NCBI GenBank assembly: GCA_963811335.1
Contig: CAWERB010000001.1
Coordinates: 62,001 to 126,000, forward strand
Source: Trebonia sp963811335
Lineage (GTDB): Bacteria > Actinomycetota > Actinomycetes > Streptosporangiales > Streptosporangiaceae
Direction of reading: 5' to 3'
Length of the DNA stretch: 64,000 bases
The notes under the pieces were generated by a model that was not told the origin of the DNA, searched no databases, and saw only the letters and a program-made list of their open reading frames with translations. Below are positions 47,577 to 56,787 of this stretch, piece by piece (position 1 is the stretch's first letter; each line of letters opens with the position of its first letter). The translations under genes and the position numbers were made by a program.

Positions 47577-48912
47577 ATGCGGCGGAACCGGGCACGGCTG
47601 GAACCGCCGATGCTCCGGCTGCTCGTGCTCGTGTGCGCGGTCGTCGGGGTGGATACCGTCTTCTTCTCCGCCCTCACGCCGCTGCTCCCGCACTACGCGG
47701 CCGCGGCCGGCCTGTCCAAGGCGGCCGCCGGCGTGCTGATCGCCGCCTACCCGGCGGGCACGCTGCTCGGGTCGCTGCCGAGCGGCGCGCTCGTCTCCCG
47801 GTTCGGCGACCGGGCGGTGGCGGTGCTCGGGCTGGCGCTGATGGGCGTGGCGACGTTCGCATTCGGCTGGACCGCGTCCGCCGGGCTGCTCGACGCGGCC
47901 CGTCTCCTACAGGGGATCGCCGGCGCCTGCACCTGGACGGCCGCGCTGTCCTGGCTGGCCACGGCTGCCCCGGAGGCACGCCGCGGCGAGCTGCTCGGCA
48001 CCGCGCTCGGCGCGGCGGTGGTCGGCGCGCTGTTCGGCCCGGTGGTCGGGGCGGCGGCCGGCGCGATGGGCACCGGGCCCGCGTTCTCGGTCGCCGCCGT
48101 CGCCGACGCGCTGCTCATCGCGGTCGCGTTCACCGTCCCCTCGCCGCGTCCCGAGGCACCGCAGCCGCTGCGCGCGGCACTGCCTGCGCTGCGCGACGGG
48201 CAGGTGCTGATGGGCAGCTGGCTGATGGCACTCGCCGGGATCGCGTTCGGCATGATCGACGTGCTCGCGCCGCTTCGGCTGTCCAGCCTCGGGGTGTCAG
48301 GCCTGATGATCGCCGTGACGTTCCTGTGCGCGGCCCTCGTCGAGTCCGGGCTCTCACCGCTATGCCGGGCGGCTGTTCGACCGGTTCGGCGCCGCCCGTC
48401 CGCTCATGGTCTCGCTCGCCGTCTGCGTCCTGTGCGCCCTGGTGCTACCCCAGCTGACGTCGGGGCCGTGGCTGATCGGCGTGCTGGTCGCGGTGCAGCC
48501 GTGCTACGGCACGCTCTACGCCCCGGCCTCCGCGCTCGTCGCCTCGGGCGCGGAGCGGACCGGACTCAACCAGGGCATCGCCTTCGCCGTCTCCAACCTC
48601 ACCTGGGCAGCCGGCCAGTCCGTCGCCGCGGTCGCGAGCGGTGCGCTGGCCCAGGCCACCTCCGACCTCGTGCCCTACGCCCTGCTCGCGGCCGCCTGCC
48701 TCGGCACGCTCATCGCACTGCGCGGCTCCGGCAAGGCCAGCGCGCGCACGGTCGGCCGCGCAACCCCGAGTGACAACGGCGACACACCCGCCCGGATCCG
48801 GCTATACCAGGATCCGGAACGGGTGCGTGCTTCGCCTGAACGCCGGTCGCTGCGGCGGGCAGGAGTCACGCGTGGGAGGCGCCGGCCTTGCGGCTGTCCA
48901 GGAAGGACCTGA
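47577..48912 (+). CDS. MFS transporter, one frameshift
   Basis: About 440 residues with 12 predicted helices. N-terminal half: VGVDTVFFSALTPLLPHYAA, AAYPAGTLLGSLPSGALVSR (loop 2-3 region), LLQGIAGACTWTAALSWLA. Near 48,352 one extra base shifts the frame; SHRYAGRLFDRFGAARPLM continues after it, then GLNQGIAFAVSNLTWAAGQ. The ATG at 47577 has GGAG eight bases upstream. The substrate is unknown; the family includes drug and sugar-efflux carriers. Its C-terminal tail overlaps the end of the convergent next gene. Confidence 0.8.
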
Positions 48913-49549
48913 CCGCGGGGTAGACGATCGGCCCGGCCGCGACCATCGACGCGATCAGCGCGAGGAAGGCGCCGAAGTCCCAGCTGACGGAGAATCCCTG
49001 GAGGCCATGGGTAGACGGCAGCGCGATGAACCCGATCAGGACGAGCAGGAACTGCAGGCTGGTGACGGCCATCAGCAGCCGCTCGTGCGTGACGGGCAGT
49101 CCGAACGGCAGCTGCTCCCAGGCGGCCCTGGCCGTGAAGTAGGCAAGCAGGGCGAGCGCGAGGAGGAATTCAAGCCAGAGCCACCCGTGCTCGCCGGTGC
49201 CGCTGATGGACGCGGTGCTGGTAATGCCAAGGAGCGTGTCTTTCCCCGTATACCAGGGAAGCCAGAGCGAGATCATCGTGACCAGGGTCGCGCCCGCGAT
49301 AATCCGGTCGACGGTGGTCAGCCGGCTGAGGTCGAAGTTAGCTGGCGGCAGCGCGGATGAACGCTGCATAAAGGGCCCGGCCTGGCCGGGCTGGTACTGA
49401 GGGGCAGCAGGCGCGCCTTGGCTGGCGGGACCGCCGTAGCTCGCGGGACCGCCGTAGCTGGCGGGGGCCGCGGGAATGAGCGACGTACCGCAATTGATGC
49501 AGAAGGTCGAGCCCGGGCCGTTCGCTGTTTGGCACTGTGCGCAGTTCAT
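48866..49549 (-). CDS. Zinc-ribbon membrane protein
   Basis: 227 residues. An N-terminal zinc ribbon (MNCAQCQTANGPGSTFCINC, two C-x2-C pairs) is followed by a Gly/Pro/Ala-rich linker with repeated SYGGPA. Four membrane helices follow (about 82-102, 123-143, 160-180 and 192-212). The domain combination is common in actinobacteria with unknown function, possibly a stress or envelope sensor. It is convergent with the MFS gene. Confidence 0.75.
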   Translation of the reverse strand: MNCAQCQTANGPGSTFCINCGTSLIPAAPASYGGPASYGGPASQGAPAAPQYQPGQAGPFMQRSSALPPANFDLSRLTTVDRIIAGATLVTMISLWLPWYTGKDTLLGITSTASISGTGEHGWLWLEFLLALALLAYFTARAAWEQLPFGLPVTHERLLMAVTSLQFLLVLIGFIALPSTHGLQGFSVSWDFGAFLALIASMVAAGPIVYPAVRSFLDSRKAGASHA

Positions 49550-49677
49550 TTGCGTTTACCTCCGCAATTTCCTCTGTAGACGCGCCCATGATGCCATTAC
49601 GGATGTCGAGGCCTCCCCGGATTGCTACGGGGTAGAAAACCCGAAAATTCGCGGGGTAAAACCCTAATCCGGGATGC

Positions 49678-49700
49678 CCCGCGTGCGGTCAAGCGCGGGT
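49678..49700 (-). terminator. Hairpin after the SGNH hydrolase gene
   Basis: CCCGCG and CGCGGG arms around a 10-base loop, immediately downstream of the minus-strand SGNH stop at 49701. Modest support. Confidence 0.35.
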
Positions 49701-51115
49701 TTAGCCGAGGGCGGGAGAGGTCGTCGGCGACGGTACCGGGGACGGCAGGTCCACCGGCGACGGCGAAAGCAGCGGGAGCGCCTGCTGGTCGGCGAGCGCG
49801 ATCGCCAGCTCGCCGGCCGCGTTCGGGTGCAGCGGGGCCCGGTCGGACGGCCCCTGCACCCACGGGTCCGTTGTGCACAGCTCGTGCCCGGCGAACCGCG
49901 GCATGGCCACGCCGAACCCGAACAGGCCGGCGCCCTGGGCGAGCACCGCGTTCAGCTGGCCGAGCCGGGCGAGCAGCACCTTCACCTTTGCCTGCGTCAT
50001 GCCGTACTGCTGCAGGCAGCGGACGTTGGACCCGAAGGGCGAGTAGTACTCGTTCACCAGTACCGCCGGGTGCGCGGGCAGCCGGTCGAGGTCGCTGAGC
50101 AGCTGGTAGTAGTTCCTGGTGAATGTGCTGAGCAGCTGGCTGAAGTAGGCGGCTGACACCTTGTCGTCGCAGACGGCAGAGGCCGCGCACAGCTTGGTCA
50201 TCACCGACCAGGACAGGTCGTCCGCCCCGACGCTGACAACGACCACCTTGGCGTGCGTGGCCGCCTCGGCCTGGGGGAGCTGCGGCGGCGCGACCTGGCC
50301 GTTGTAGAGCACTTCCGGGCCGAGCAGGCCGTTCGCGATCGTCGCGCTGCCGCAGGCCAGGTTGAGCACGTTCCACTGGTTGGCCGCCGCCAGGTCGGCC
50401 GCGTACGACTCAGGCGACCGGCCGCACGCCGGTCCTCGGCGGTCGGCTTCGGCCCCCACGGCAGGCCCCAGCCCGCCGCCGTGGAATCGCCGATGACCAC
50501 GGCCTGCGCGTTCGGATTTGCCGCGCCGATGGCGGGCGGCTCATCGATCGGGTCGACCCCTACCAGGTCATCGATGGTCCGGACGCTGCGCAGCACCTTG
50601 GGCGTGCCGGAGGCGGTGAGCGCGATGCCGCCCAGGTTGACGGCGACGACGACGGCGAGGCCGGTCGCGAGCAGCTTCCATATCGCCGGCCGCTTGCGCA
50701 CCGCCGCGACGGCGACCAGCGGGATCACCGCGAACCCGAGCGCGATCAGGGTCTCCCACAGGAAGTAGTGCTCCCAGCCCGAGGCGAGCTGCTGGCTGAG
50801 CGTCAGCTCGACCTTCGCGGGCCCCTGAGCCCGCAGCATGTTGATCACCTGCGGGTCAATGGTGATGTGGTCGAGCGCCAGCCTGGGCCTGATGAGGCCG
50901 GGGAACTGCGGCCTGGTGGCCATGACCTGGCCGAACAGGTCAAGCTCGCCTGGGCCGTGCAGGCTCGCGTGCGGAAGCGTCGCGCCGACCTGGGCCGTCT
51001 GCCCGGACGCCGACACGGTTTGCAGCGGGGCGACGCGCAGCGCCAGCCAGATCGACCCGGCGGCCACCGCGGCGAAGGTGACCAGGTAGAAGCCCGCCGT
51101 CCGGATTCTCTGCAA
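49701..51115 (-). CDS. Membrane-anchored SGNH/GDSL hydrolase, one frameshift
   Basis: About 470 residues. N-terminal helix (YLVTFAAVAAGSIWLALRV), an extracytoplasmic region, another helix pair (ETLIALGFAVIPLVAVAAV, LLATGLAVVVAVNLGGIAL), then the SGNH domain: block I AVVIGDSTAAGWGLPW, Gly block NLACGSATIANGLL, block III VVVSVGADDLSW (normally GxND), block V DRAPLHPNAAGE. The frame shifts near 50,432 between PTAEDR and CGRSPESYAADLAA. Likely an esterase or acyl hydrolase acting on cell-surface polymers or lipids. The start TTG at 51115 is uncertain. Confidence 0.8.
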
Positions 51116-51257
51116 GAGCGTCGCTGTGCGAATTCGATGCCGGTCAGCCGAAATTGTTCAATCCCCCCATGGTCGCGGCAGCTCCCAAATCGACAACAGC
51201 CTATGCGCTTAGCAGTCTCCTGGCCACGCGCCGACACTTTCACCGCAACCACCGCAA

Positions 51258-51418
51258 GGCTCTAACCCCAGCCACCGTGTGGCGGCGCGGTCCTTGCGCT
51301 GCCTGCCACGGAACCACAGGGCTCTAACCCCAGCCACCGTGTGGCGGCGCGGTCCTTGCGCTGCCTGCCACGGAACCACAGGGCTCTAACCCCAGCCACC
51401 GTGTGGGGCGGCGCGGTT
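51258..51418. repeat. 62-bp tandem repeat, 2.6 copies
   Basis: Units begin GGCTCTAACCCCAGCCACCG at 51258, 51320 and 51382. The first two are essentially identical and the third stops after about 35 bp with one extra G. It occupies the gap between the SGNH hydrolase and the dioxygenase gene. Confidence 0.9.
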
Positions 51419-51430
51419 ATCTGCGTTGCC

Positions 51431-51504
51431 CCACCGCGGGGGGGCGATGGGGGGCGTAGCCGCCCCCCATGACCGGGGGGTGCAGGGGGGTCGTCCCCCC
51501 GCAG
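51431..51504. repeat. G-run / C-run hairpin block
   Basis: Contains GGGGGGG, GGGGGGCGTAGCCGCCCCCC, GGGGGG and GGGGGGTCGTCCCCCC within 75 bp. The runs can form nested GC hairpins or G-quadruplexes on either strand. It directly follows the 62-bp repeats and precedes the dioxygenase gene by about 90 bp. Confidence 0.7.
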
Positions 51505-51594
51505 GCAAATTGTGCTCAGCGGCGGATTCGGCGGGCCGGCTGCTGTGCCCGGTGCGGCTTTCCGTCCGTTCCGCCCGGGTTGATGATGGGCGTC

Positions 51595-52404
51595 ATGGAG
51601 ACGACGCCTCAGGTGCACAGGGTCGGCGGGCTGATCGGCGCGGAACTGCGCGGTCTCGACCTGACCAGGGAATACCCGGACGAGACCTACGACGCGATCT
51701 TGCGTGCCTGGGCCGAGCACGGCGTCATCTTCCTCCGCGGCCAGCAACTGAACGCGGAGCAGCGGGACGCCTTCGCCGCGCGGCTCGGCGAGATCCGGGT
51801 GCGGCAGGAACTGCGCAAGGAACCGGAGCAGGCCAAGGCGATCGGCGAGGGCTGGCACACCGACATGACCTGCTTCGACGAGCCGCCCAAGGCCACGATC
51901 CTGTTCTGCGAGGAGGTACCGCCGTGGGGCGGCGACACCCAGTGGGCGGCGATGGGCCCGGCGTTCGAGGCGCTCTCCGACGGCCTCAGGCAGACCCTGC
52001 TCGGGCTGCGCGCCATCCACGCGAACGTGCGGAAGCTTGGCTACAGTTACGCGCAAACCGACCCGCCCGAGCCGTCGGTGGCGGAGTATGACGCGGCCGA
52101 GGGCCCGGTGCACCCGGTCGTCCGCCTCATCCCCGAGACCGGGCGGCGGGTGCTCTACGTCAACCCCGAGTTCACCACGCGGTTCGAGGGCTGGACGCGG
52201 CGGGAGTCGCTGCCGTTGCTCAAGTACCTGTTCGACTTCGGCATCCGCCCGGAGTTCATCACCAGGTTCCGCTGGGCGCCCGGCTCCATCGCGATGTGGG
52301 ACAACAGGCAGACCTGGCACTTCGCGGTCAACGACTACCAGGGCCAGCGCCGCGTCATGCACCGCATCCTGCTCGCGGGCGCGAAGCCGATCCCGGCCGC
52401 GTAG
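51595..52404 (+). CDS. TauD/TfdA-family Fe(II)/2-oxoglutarate dioxygenase
   Basis: 269 residues. Starts METTPQVHRVGGLIGAELRG, the typical TauD N-terminus. The metal site is H-x-D in WHTDMTCF with the distal His in DNRQTWHFAVNDYQG, followed by RRVMHRILL, whose Arg binds 2-oxoglutarate. Family members oxidise taurine, alkyl sulfonates or sulfates, or aryloxyalkanoates. No sulfonate transporter is adjacent, so the substrate is open. ATGs at 51583 and 51586 are alternative starts. Confidence 0.88.
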   Translation: METTPQVHRVGGLIGAELRGLDLTREYPDETYDAILRAWAEHGVIFLRGQQLNAEQRDAFAARLGEIRVRQELRKEPEQAKAIGEGWHTDMTCFDEPPKATILFCEEVPPWGGDTQWAAMGPAFEALSDGLRQTLLGLRAIHANVRKLGYSYAQTDPPEPSVAEYDAAEGPVHPVVRLIPETGRRVLYVNPEFTTRFEGWTRRESLPLLKYLFDFGIRPEFITRFRWAPGSIAMWDNRQTWHFAVNDYQGQRRVMHRILLAGAKPIPAA

Positions 52405-52462
52405 CGGACGCTGGCCGGTCAGGAGCAGCACGCATCCGTTCGACACATACCATTCGTTAGCG

Positions 52463-53703
52463 ATGGAAACTATCGTCAGGCCGGCCGTCAGGTCCCGCCG
52501 TCGTCTCGGGATGCTGGCCGTGCTCGGGCGCGCTGTCCTCGTTCGGGCCGCTCTCGATGGACATGTACTTGCCGTCGACGCCGACCATCGCGGCGAACCT
52601 GCACGCCTCGCAGTCGCTTGTGCAGCTCACGCTGTCCGGCTGCCTGGCCGGGCTCGCCGTCGGGCAGCTGGTGGCCGGGCCGGTCAGCGACGGGCTCGGC
52701 CGCAAGCGGCCGCTGCTCGCCGGGCTCGCCGCGTTCACCGTGCTGTCGCTGGCGTGCGCCGCCGCGCCGGACATCGGCGCGCTCATCGCCTTCCGGTTCC
52801 TGCAGGGCATGGCCGGCGCGGGCGGCGTCGTGCTGTCGCTCGCCATCGTCCGCGACCTCTACACAGGGACGGAGCTCGCCCGGGTACTCGGCTCGCTGAT
52901 GCTGGTCTTCGGGCTCGCCCCGGTGCTCGCCCCGGTGATCGGCGGGCAGATCCTGCGCTTCACCGAGCTGGCGCGGCGTGTTCGGCGTGCTCGCCGCGCT
53001 CGGGCTGCTGCTGCTCCTGCTCGCCTGGTTCCTGCCGGAGACGCTCCCGCCTGGGCGGCGCACGCCGTCGCGGCTGCGCCAGCTGCTGTCCGACTCGCGG
53101 ACGCTGGTGAACGACCGGCAGTACGTCGGCTACACGCTCGCGATCGCCTCGGCAACGCCGCGCTGATCACCTACATCTCCGCGCTGCCGTTCATCGTCGA
53201 GGACGCCTACCACGAGTCGCCGCAGCTGTTCAGCGTGTTCTTCATGATCAACTCGATCGGCCTGGTGGCGATGGCGCAGCTCGGCGCGCGGCTGGTGAAG
53301 CGGGTGCCGGTCGCCAGGGTCGTCCTGCGTCTCGCTGCTCGTCATGGCCGCGGGCTGCCGCGGGTTCCTCGCCGCGGCGCTCACCGGGCACCCGCCGCTC
53401 GCGGCGCTGCTCGTCCCGCTGTTCTTCTTCCTCGCCTTCTTCGGCAGCATGCGGCCGAACGCGCACCGCGATCGCGCTGGCCAACCAGGGCGCCATCGCC
53501 GGGACGGCGTCGGCCTGGGTGGGCGCGCTGCCGTTCCTGCTCGGCGCCTTCCTGTCCCCGCTGGCCGGCCTGGGCGGGGAGGGCGCGGCCACGGCGGCTG
53601 GCATCATGCTGGCCGCGCTGTGCGCGCAGGGCTGCCCTGCGCGCTGGTGATACCGGGCCGAGGCGCCCGGCCCGAGGTCGGCAAACGACCGGCGCGGCGC
53701 TGA
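52463..53703 (+). CDS. Bcr/CflA-type multidrug MFS transporter, multiple frameshifts
   Basis: Reading across frames gives a 12-helix carrier of about 400 residues: GPLSMDMYLPSTPTIAANLH, LAVGQLVAGPVSDGLGRKRP (motif A), FRFLQGMAGAGGVVLSLAIV, LPFIVEDAYHESPQLFSVFF, MRPNAxxIALANQGAIAGTA. SMDMYLPS and SDxxGRKRP are typical of Bcr/CflA drug exporters. The frame changes near 52,530, 52,970, 53,155, 53,333, 53,460 and 53,640. So many lesions could mean a pseudogene, but flanking genes are intact and the pattern resembles other indels here. Confidence 0.72.
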
Positions 53704-53838
53704 ACGGAGAGCGCCGGCTGCCCGCGCAGCAGGACACTGTGGCAGCGGCCTGGCCCGTCGTCGACCCGCTAGTCGGCGACGAGGGCCCGGTGCTGCCCTA
53801 CGGCCGCGGATCACGGGGCCCCGCATAGGCTGTCAGCC

Positions 53839-54972
53839 GTGGCTACGTGGATCGTCACCGACAGCACGCCAGGAACCGGAACACGGGTCGCGGTCAAGGA
53901 CCTCATCGACATGGCCGGCCTGCCGACCACGGCGGGCTGCCGGGCGGTGGCCGACCGGGCGCTGCCCGCCGAGCGTGACGCGGTCTGCCTCGCCGGGCTG
54001 CGCGCGGCGATAGCGGCCGGGCAGGCGCGGTTCGCGGGCAAGACCAACCTGCACGAGCTCGCTTACGGGATCAGCGGGATCAACGCGGCGTTCGGCACCC
54101 CGGTCAACCCGCTCGACCCGCGGCGGATGCCCGGCGGGTCGTCCAGCGGCTCGGCGACGGCGGTCGCCTCCGGCGAGGCGGACATCGCGTACGGGACCGA
54201 CACCGGCGGGTCGGTCCGCATCCCCGCCGCCTGCTGCGGGATCACCGGCCTGAAGACCACCTGGGGCAGGATCTCATTGGCCGGGGTCAGGCCACTGGCG
54301 CACGGGCTCGACACTGTGGGGCCGATGGCCCGCGACGTCGTGGGTGTCGCCGCGGGCATGGCACTGCTCGAGCCAGGCTTTACCATGGCGAGCGCGGCAC
54401 CGCGCACCGTGGGGGTGCTCGCGCTCGACGCTGACCCGCGGATCGCGGACGCGATCAACGCGGCGCTCCGCACCGCCGAGTTCGACGTGGTTCCGGTCAG
54501 CCTCCCCGGCCTCGACGCGGTCATCGCCGCCTCGATCACCGTGCTTGACGCGCAGGCATGGCAGGCCAACAAGGTCCTGTTCGCCACGTCGGCCGGCCAG
54601 CTCGGCGCCGACGTCAGGGACCGGCTCAAAGCGGGAAGCACGATCACCCCCGCCCAGCTGGCCACGGCGGAACGGGTGATCGCGGGCTGGCGGGAGACGC
54701 TTGACGCGCTGTGGCACCGGGTGGAGATGCTCGCCGCCCCCACCCTGCTGGGCTTCCCGCCGCTGCTCGAAGAGGCGCACATCTTGTTCAAGATCCGTGC
54801 GCTCACCTCCCCCGTGAACGCGGCGGGCCTGCCCGCGCTCGCCCTGCCTATCCCGGTCCCCGGGCCGTGCGCCGGGCCCGTCCCCGCGAACGTGCAGCTC
54901 ATCGGCCCTCGCAACGGCGAGGAGCGGCTGCTGGCGGCCGGCGCGCTCGTCGAGCAGGCGGTGCGCGGCTGA
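53839..54972 (+). CDS. Amidase-signature family amidase
   Basis: 377 residues, somewhat short for the family (about 450). The Ser-Ser-Lys triad is visible: Lys20 in VAVKDLIDMAG, Ser101-103 in MPGGSSSGSATAVASG, and the nucleophile Ser125 in YGTDTGGSVRIPAACCG. GLKTTWGRISLAGVRPLAHGLD and GPMARDV follow, as in other members. It hydrolyses an amide or acts like AtzF-type allophanate hydrolases; the substrate cannot be read from sequence. Start is a GTG. Confidence 0.88.
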   Translation: MATWIVTDSTPGTGTRVAVKDLIDMAGLPTTAGCRAVADRALPAERDAVCLAGLRAAIAAGQARFAGKTNLHELAYGISGINAAFGTPVNPLDPRRMPGGSSSGSATAVASGEADIAYGTDTGGSVRIPAACCGITGLKTTWGRISLAGVRPLAHGLDTVGPMARDVVGVAAGMALLEPGFTMASAAPRTVGVLALDADPRIADAINAALRTAEFDVVPVSLPGLDAVIAASITVLDAQAWQANKVLFATSAGQLGADVRDRLKAGSTITPAQLATAERVIAGWRETLDALWHRVEMLAAPTLLGFPPLLEEAHILFKIRALTSPVNAAGLPALALPIPVPGPCAGPVPANVQLIGPRNGEERLLAAGALVEQAVRG

Positions 54973-55060
54973 CCGCCCGGCTGACGGCCGCTGCCGTGGG
55001 CAGATCTGCCGGAAGCAGCGCGCGCCGCGGATCCGGCCGGTCATCGCGCAGGCTTGAGGC

Positions 55061-55732
55061 ATGTCACAGGAATCAAAGACCCCGGTATTCAGCGCGCAGT
55101 TCCGGCTTTCCCTGCTGCAGCGGCGGGTGCTCGTCCTCGACGGCCCGCTCGATGACGACAACGGCACGCTGCTGGCCACGCAGCTGCTCACGCTCGCCGA
55201 CGAGGACCCGGATGCCGACGTGGCGCTGTGGATCAACTCGCCGGGCGGCTCCGTGCCGTCCATGCTCGCGATCCGCGACGTCATGCGGCTCATCCCGTGC
55301 GACGTGGCGACGCTCGCGTTCGGCATCGCGTGCAGCGCGGGCCAGTTCCTGCTGTCCGCGGGGACCCGCGGCAAGCGGTTCGCGCTGCCGCATTCCCGCA
55401 TCCTCATGCACCAGGGGTCGGCCGGGATCGGCGGCTCCGCCGCTGAGGTGGAGCTGCAGGCCGCCGACCTGCGGCGGACCAGGGACACGGTGCTCGGCCT
55501 GATCGCCGACGACACCGGCCAGCCGCCCGAGAAGATCTTCGAGGACTCCAGGCACGACCACTGGTACACCGCGCCGGAGGCGCGGGACTACGGGTTCATC
55601 GACGCGATCGCGGAGACGTTCGGCCAGCTGCTCCCGTCCCGCAGGCGGGCGTTCGGCTTGCGCCCCACCGCCGCGCCAGTACCGGCCTCGGCAGTGCCCG
55701 CCGTAAGCGCTCCGGCCGGGGGTGCGGCATGA
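55061..55732 (+). CDS. clpP: ClpP-family serine protease, active-site complete
   Basis: 223 residues. The oxyanion region is LWINSPGGSVPSMLAI. The nucleophile is Ser92 in FGIACSAGQFLLSAG, the His is His117 in HSRILMHQG and the Asp is Asp162 in EDSRHDHWYTAPEARDYGFID. The motif around Ser differs from the standard QAASMGA, which marks a diverged actinobacterial paralogue. The C-terminal 30 residues are Ala/Pro-rich. Its stop overlaps the next clpP start (ATGA), so both subunits are coupled and likely form one mixed barrel. Confidence 0.87.
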   Translation: MSQESKTPVFSAQFRLSLLQRRVLVLDGPLDDDNGTLLATQLLTLADEDPDADVALWINSPGGSVPSMLAIRDVMRLIPCDVATLAFGIACSAGQFLLSAGTRGKRFALPHSRILMHQGSAGIGGSAAEVELQAADLRRTRDTVLGLIADDTGQPPEKIFEDSRHDHWYTAPEARDYGFIDAIAETFGQLLPSRRRAFGLRPTAAPVPASAVPAVSAPAGGAA

Positions 55733-56316
55733 GCAGTTACACGATCCCCAACGTCATCGCCGAGCACCCCCGCGGCGACCGGATCATGGACGTCTACTCG
55801 CACCTGCTGACCGAGCGGATCATCGTGCTGGGCACCGCGATCGACCCGGGCGTCGCCAACACGCTGACCGCGCAGCTCATCTTCCTCGAGGGGCAGAGCC
55901 CTGACCAGGAGGTCAACCTCTACATCAACTGCGAGGGCGGCGACATCCCGTCGATGCTCGCCATCTACGACACCATGCAGTACATCAAGGCCCCGGTGGT
56001 GACCACCTGCGTCGGGCAGGCCGTGGCGGCGGGCGCGGTCCTGCTCGCCGCGGGCGCGCCCGGGCGCCGGGCGATGCTGCCGCACGCCAGGGTTATCCTG
56101 CACCAGCCCGCGGTCAGCGGCCAGGGCACCATTCCCGACCTGATCCTGCAGGCCGATGAGCTCGTCCGGCTGCGCGCGCAGCTTGAGTCGGTACTGTCCA
56201 GGCACACCGGGCAGTCGGTGGAGACGCTGCGCGCCGACACCGACAGGGACCGCGTGCTGAGCGCGCAGGCGGCGCTCGATTACGGCCTGGTCGACCAGAT
56301 ACTCACCGGCCGCTGA
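55729..56316 (+). CDS. ClpP-like subunit lacking the catalytic serine (ClpR-like)
   Basis: 195 residues, standard ClpP length. LYINCEGGDIPSMLAIYDTM, His125 in LPHARVILHQP and Asp170 in RADTDRDRVLSAQAALDYGL are kept. The nucleophile block reads CVGQAVAAGAVLLAAG instead of CVGQAASMGAVLLAAG, so the catalytic Ser is Ala100. The subunit is predicted to be proteolytically inactive yet able to assemble, like ClpR/ClpP variants of cyanobacteria and plastids. It overlaps the active clpP by 4 bp. Confidence 0.87.
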   Translation: MSSYTIPNVIAEHPRGDRIMDVYSHLLTERIIVLGTAIDPGVANTLTAQLIFLEGQSPDQEVNLYINCEGGDIPSMLAIYDTMQYIKAPVVTTCVGQAVAAGAVLLAAGAPGRRAMLPHARVILHQPAVSGQGTIPDLILQADELVRLRAQLESVLSRHTGQSVETLRADTDRDRVLSAQAALDYGLVDQILTGR

Positions 56317-56326
56317 GTCCGTGACG

Positions 56327-56355
56327 CCGGCTCGCGGCCGCCGGCCGCGAGCCGG
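56327..56355. terminator. Bidirectional hairpin between clpP pair and ClgR-like gene
   Basis: CCGGCTCGCGGCC and GGCCGCGAGCCGG form a perfect 13-bp stem with a 3-base loop, 10 bp after the clpP stop and 10 bp after the convergent regulator's stop. It suits termination from both sides. Confidence 0.7.
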
Positions 56356-56364
56356 GAGGGAGGG

Positions 56365-56745
56365 TCAGGCCGCCATGGCGAGGGCGACCGGGCCGGCCCC
56401 GTGCTGGGCGGAACGGTCCGCACGGCCGGCGAACGCGGTCCGCGTGGTGACCGAGAAGACCGGGGTGATGATCCGGCGGAGGTCATCCGCCGTGCCGGCC
56501 ATCAGGTCGGCGACCGAGATGCCGAGCGCGCCCGCGAGGGCCGCGATCATCTCGCTCGACGCCTCCTTGCGGCCGCGCTCGATCTCCGACAGGTACTGCG
56601 GTGAGATCCCGGCGCGCTCGGCCGTCTGCGCGAGCGTCTCGTCGCGGTCGGCGCGCAGCGTCCGCAGGCGGCTGCCGAGCACCTCCCGCCACAGCGGCTC
56701 AAGCGCCTGCCCGCCCAGCGGGATGATCCTGCCGATCTCGCTCAT
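56365..56745 (-). CDS. XRE-type regulator, ClgR-like
   Basis: 126 residues. The HTH (LRTLRADRDETLAQTAERAG then ISPQYLSEIERGRKEASSEM) is very like ClgR, the activator of clp genes and other protein-quality genes in actinobacteria; the PLWREVLG lead-in also fits. Chromosomal position next to a clpP pair supports this. The C-terminal tail is longer and Ala-rich, and does not end in the AA-type ClpP degron in an obvious way except for the final AMAA. It is convergent with clpP. Confidence 0.75.
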   Translation of the reverse strand: MSEIGRIIPLGGQALEPLWREVLGSRLRTLRADRDETLAQTAERAGISPQYLSEIERGRKEASSEMIAALAGALGISVADLMAGTADDLRRIITPVFSVTTRTAFAGRADRSAQHGAGPVALAMAA

Positions 56746-56787
56746 GGCTTCAATGTAAAGACCGGCCCCCGGCAGGGGAACCGGCGT

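Noticed and set aside
51258..51418. Possible CRISPR or IS inverted repeats
   Set aside because: Period 62 without variable spacers, no transposase nearby.
54274..55569. Minus-strand frame of 431 codons
   Set aside because: Antisense to the amidase and clpP; no family similarity.
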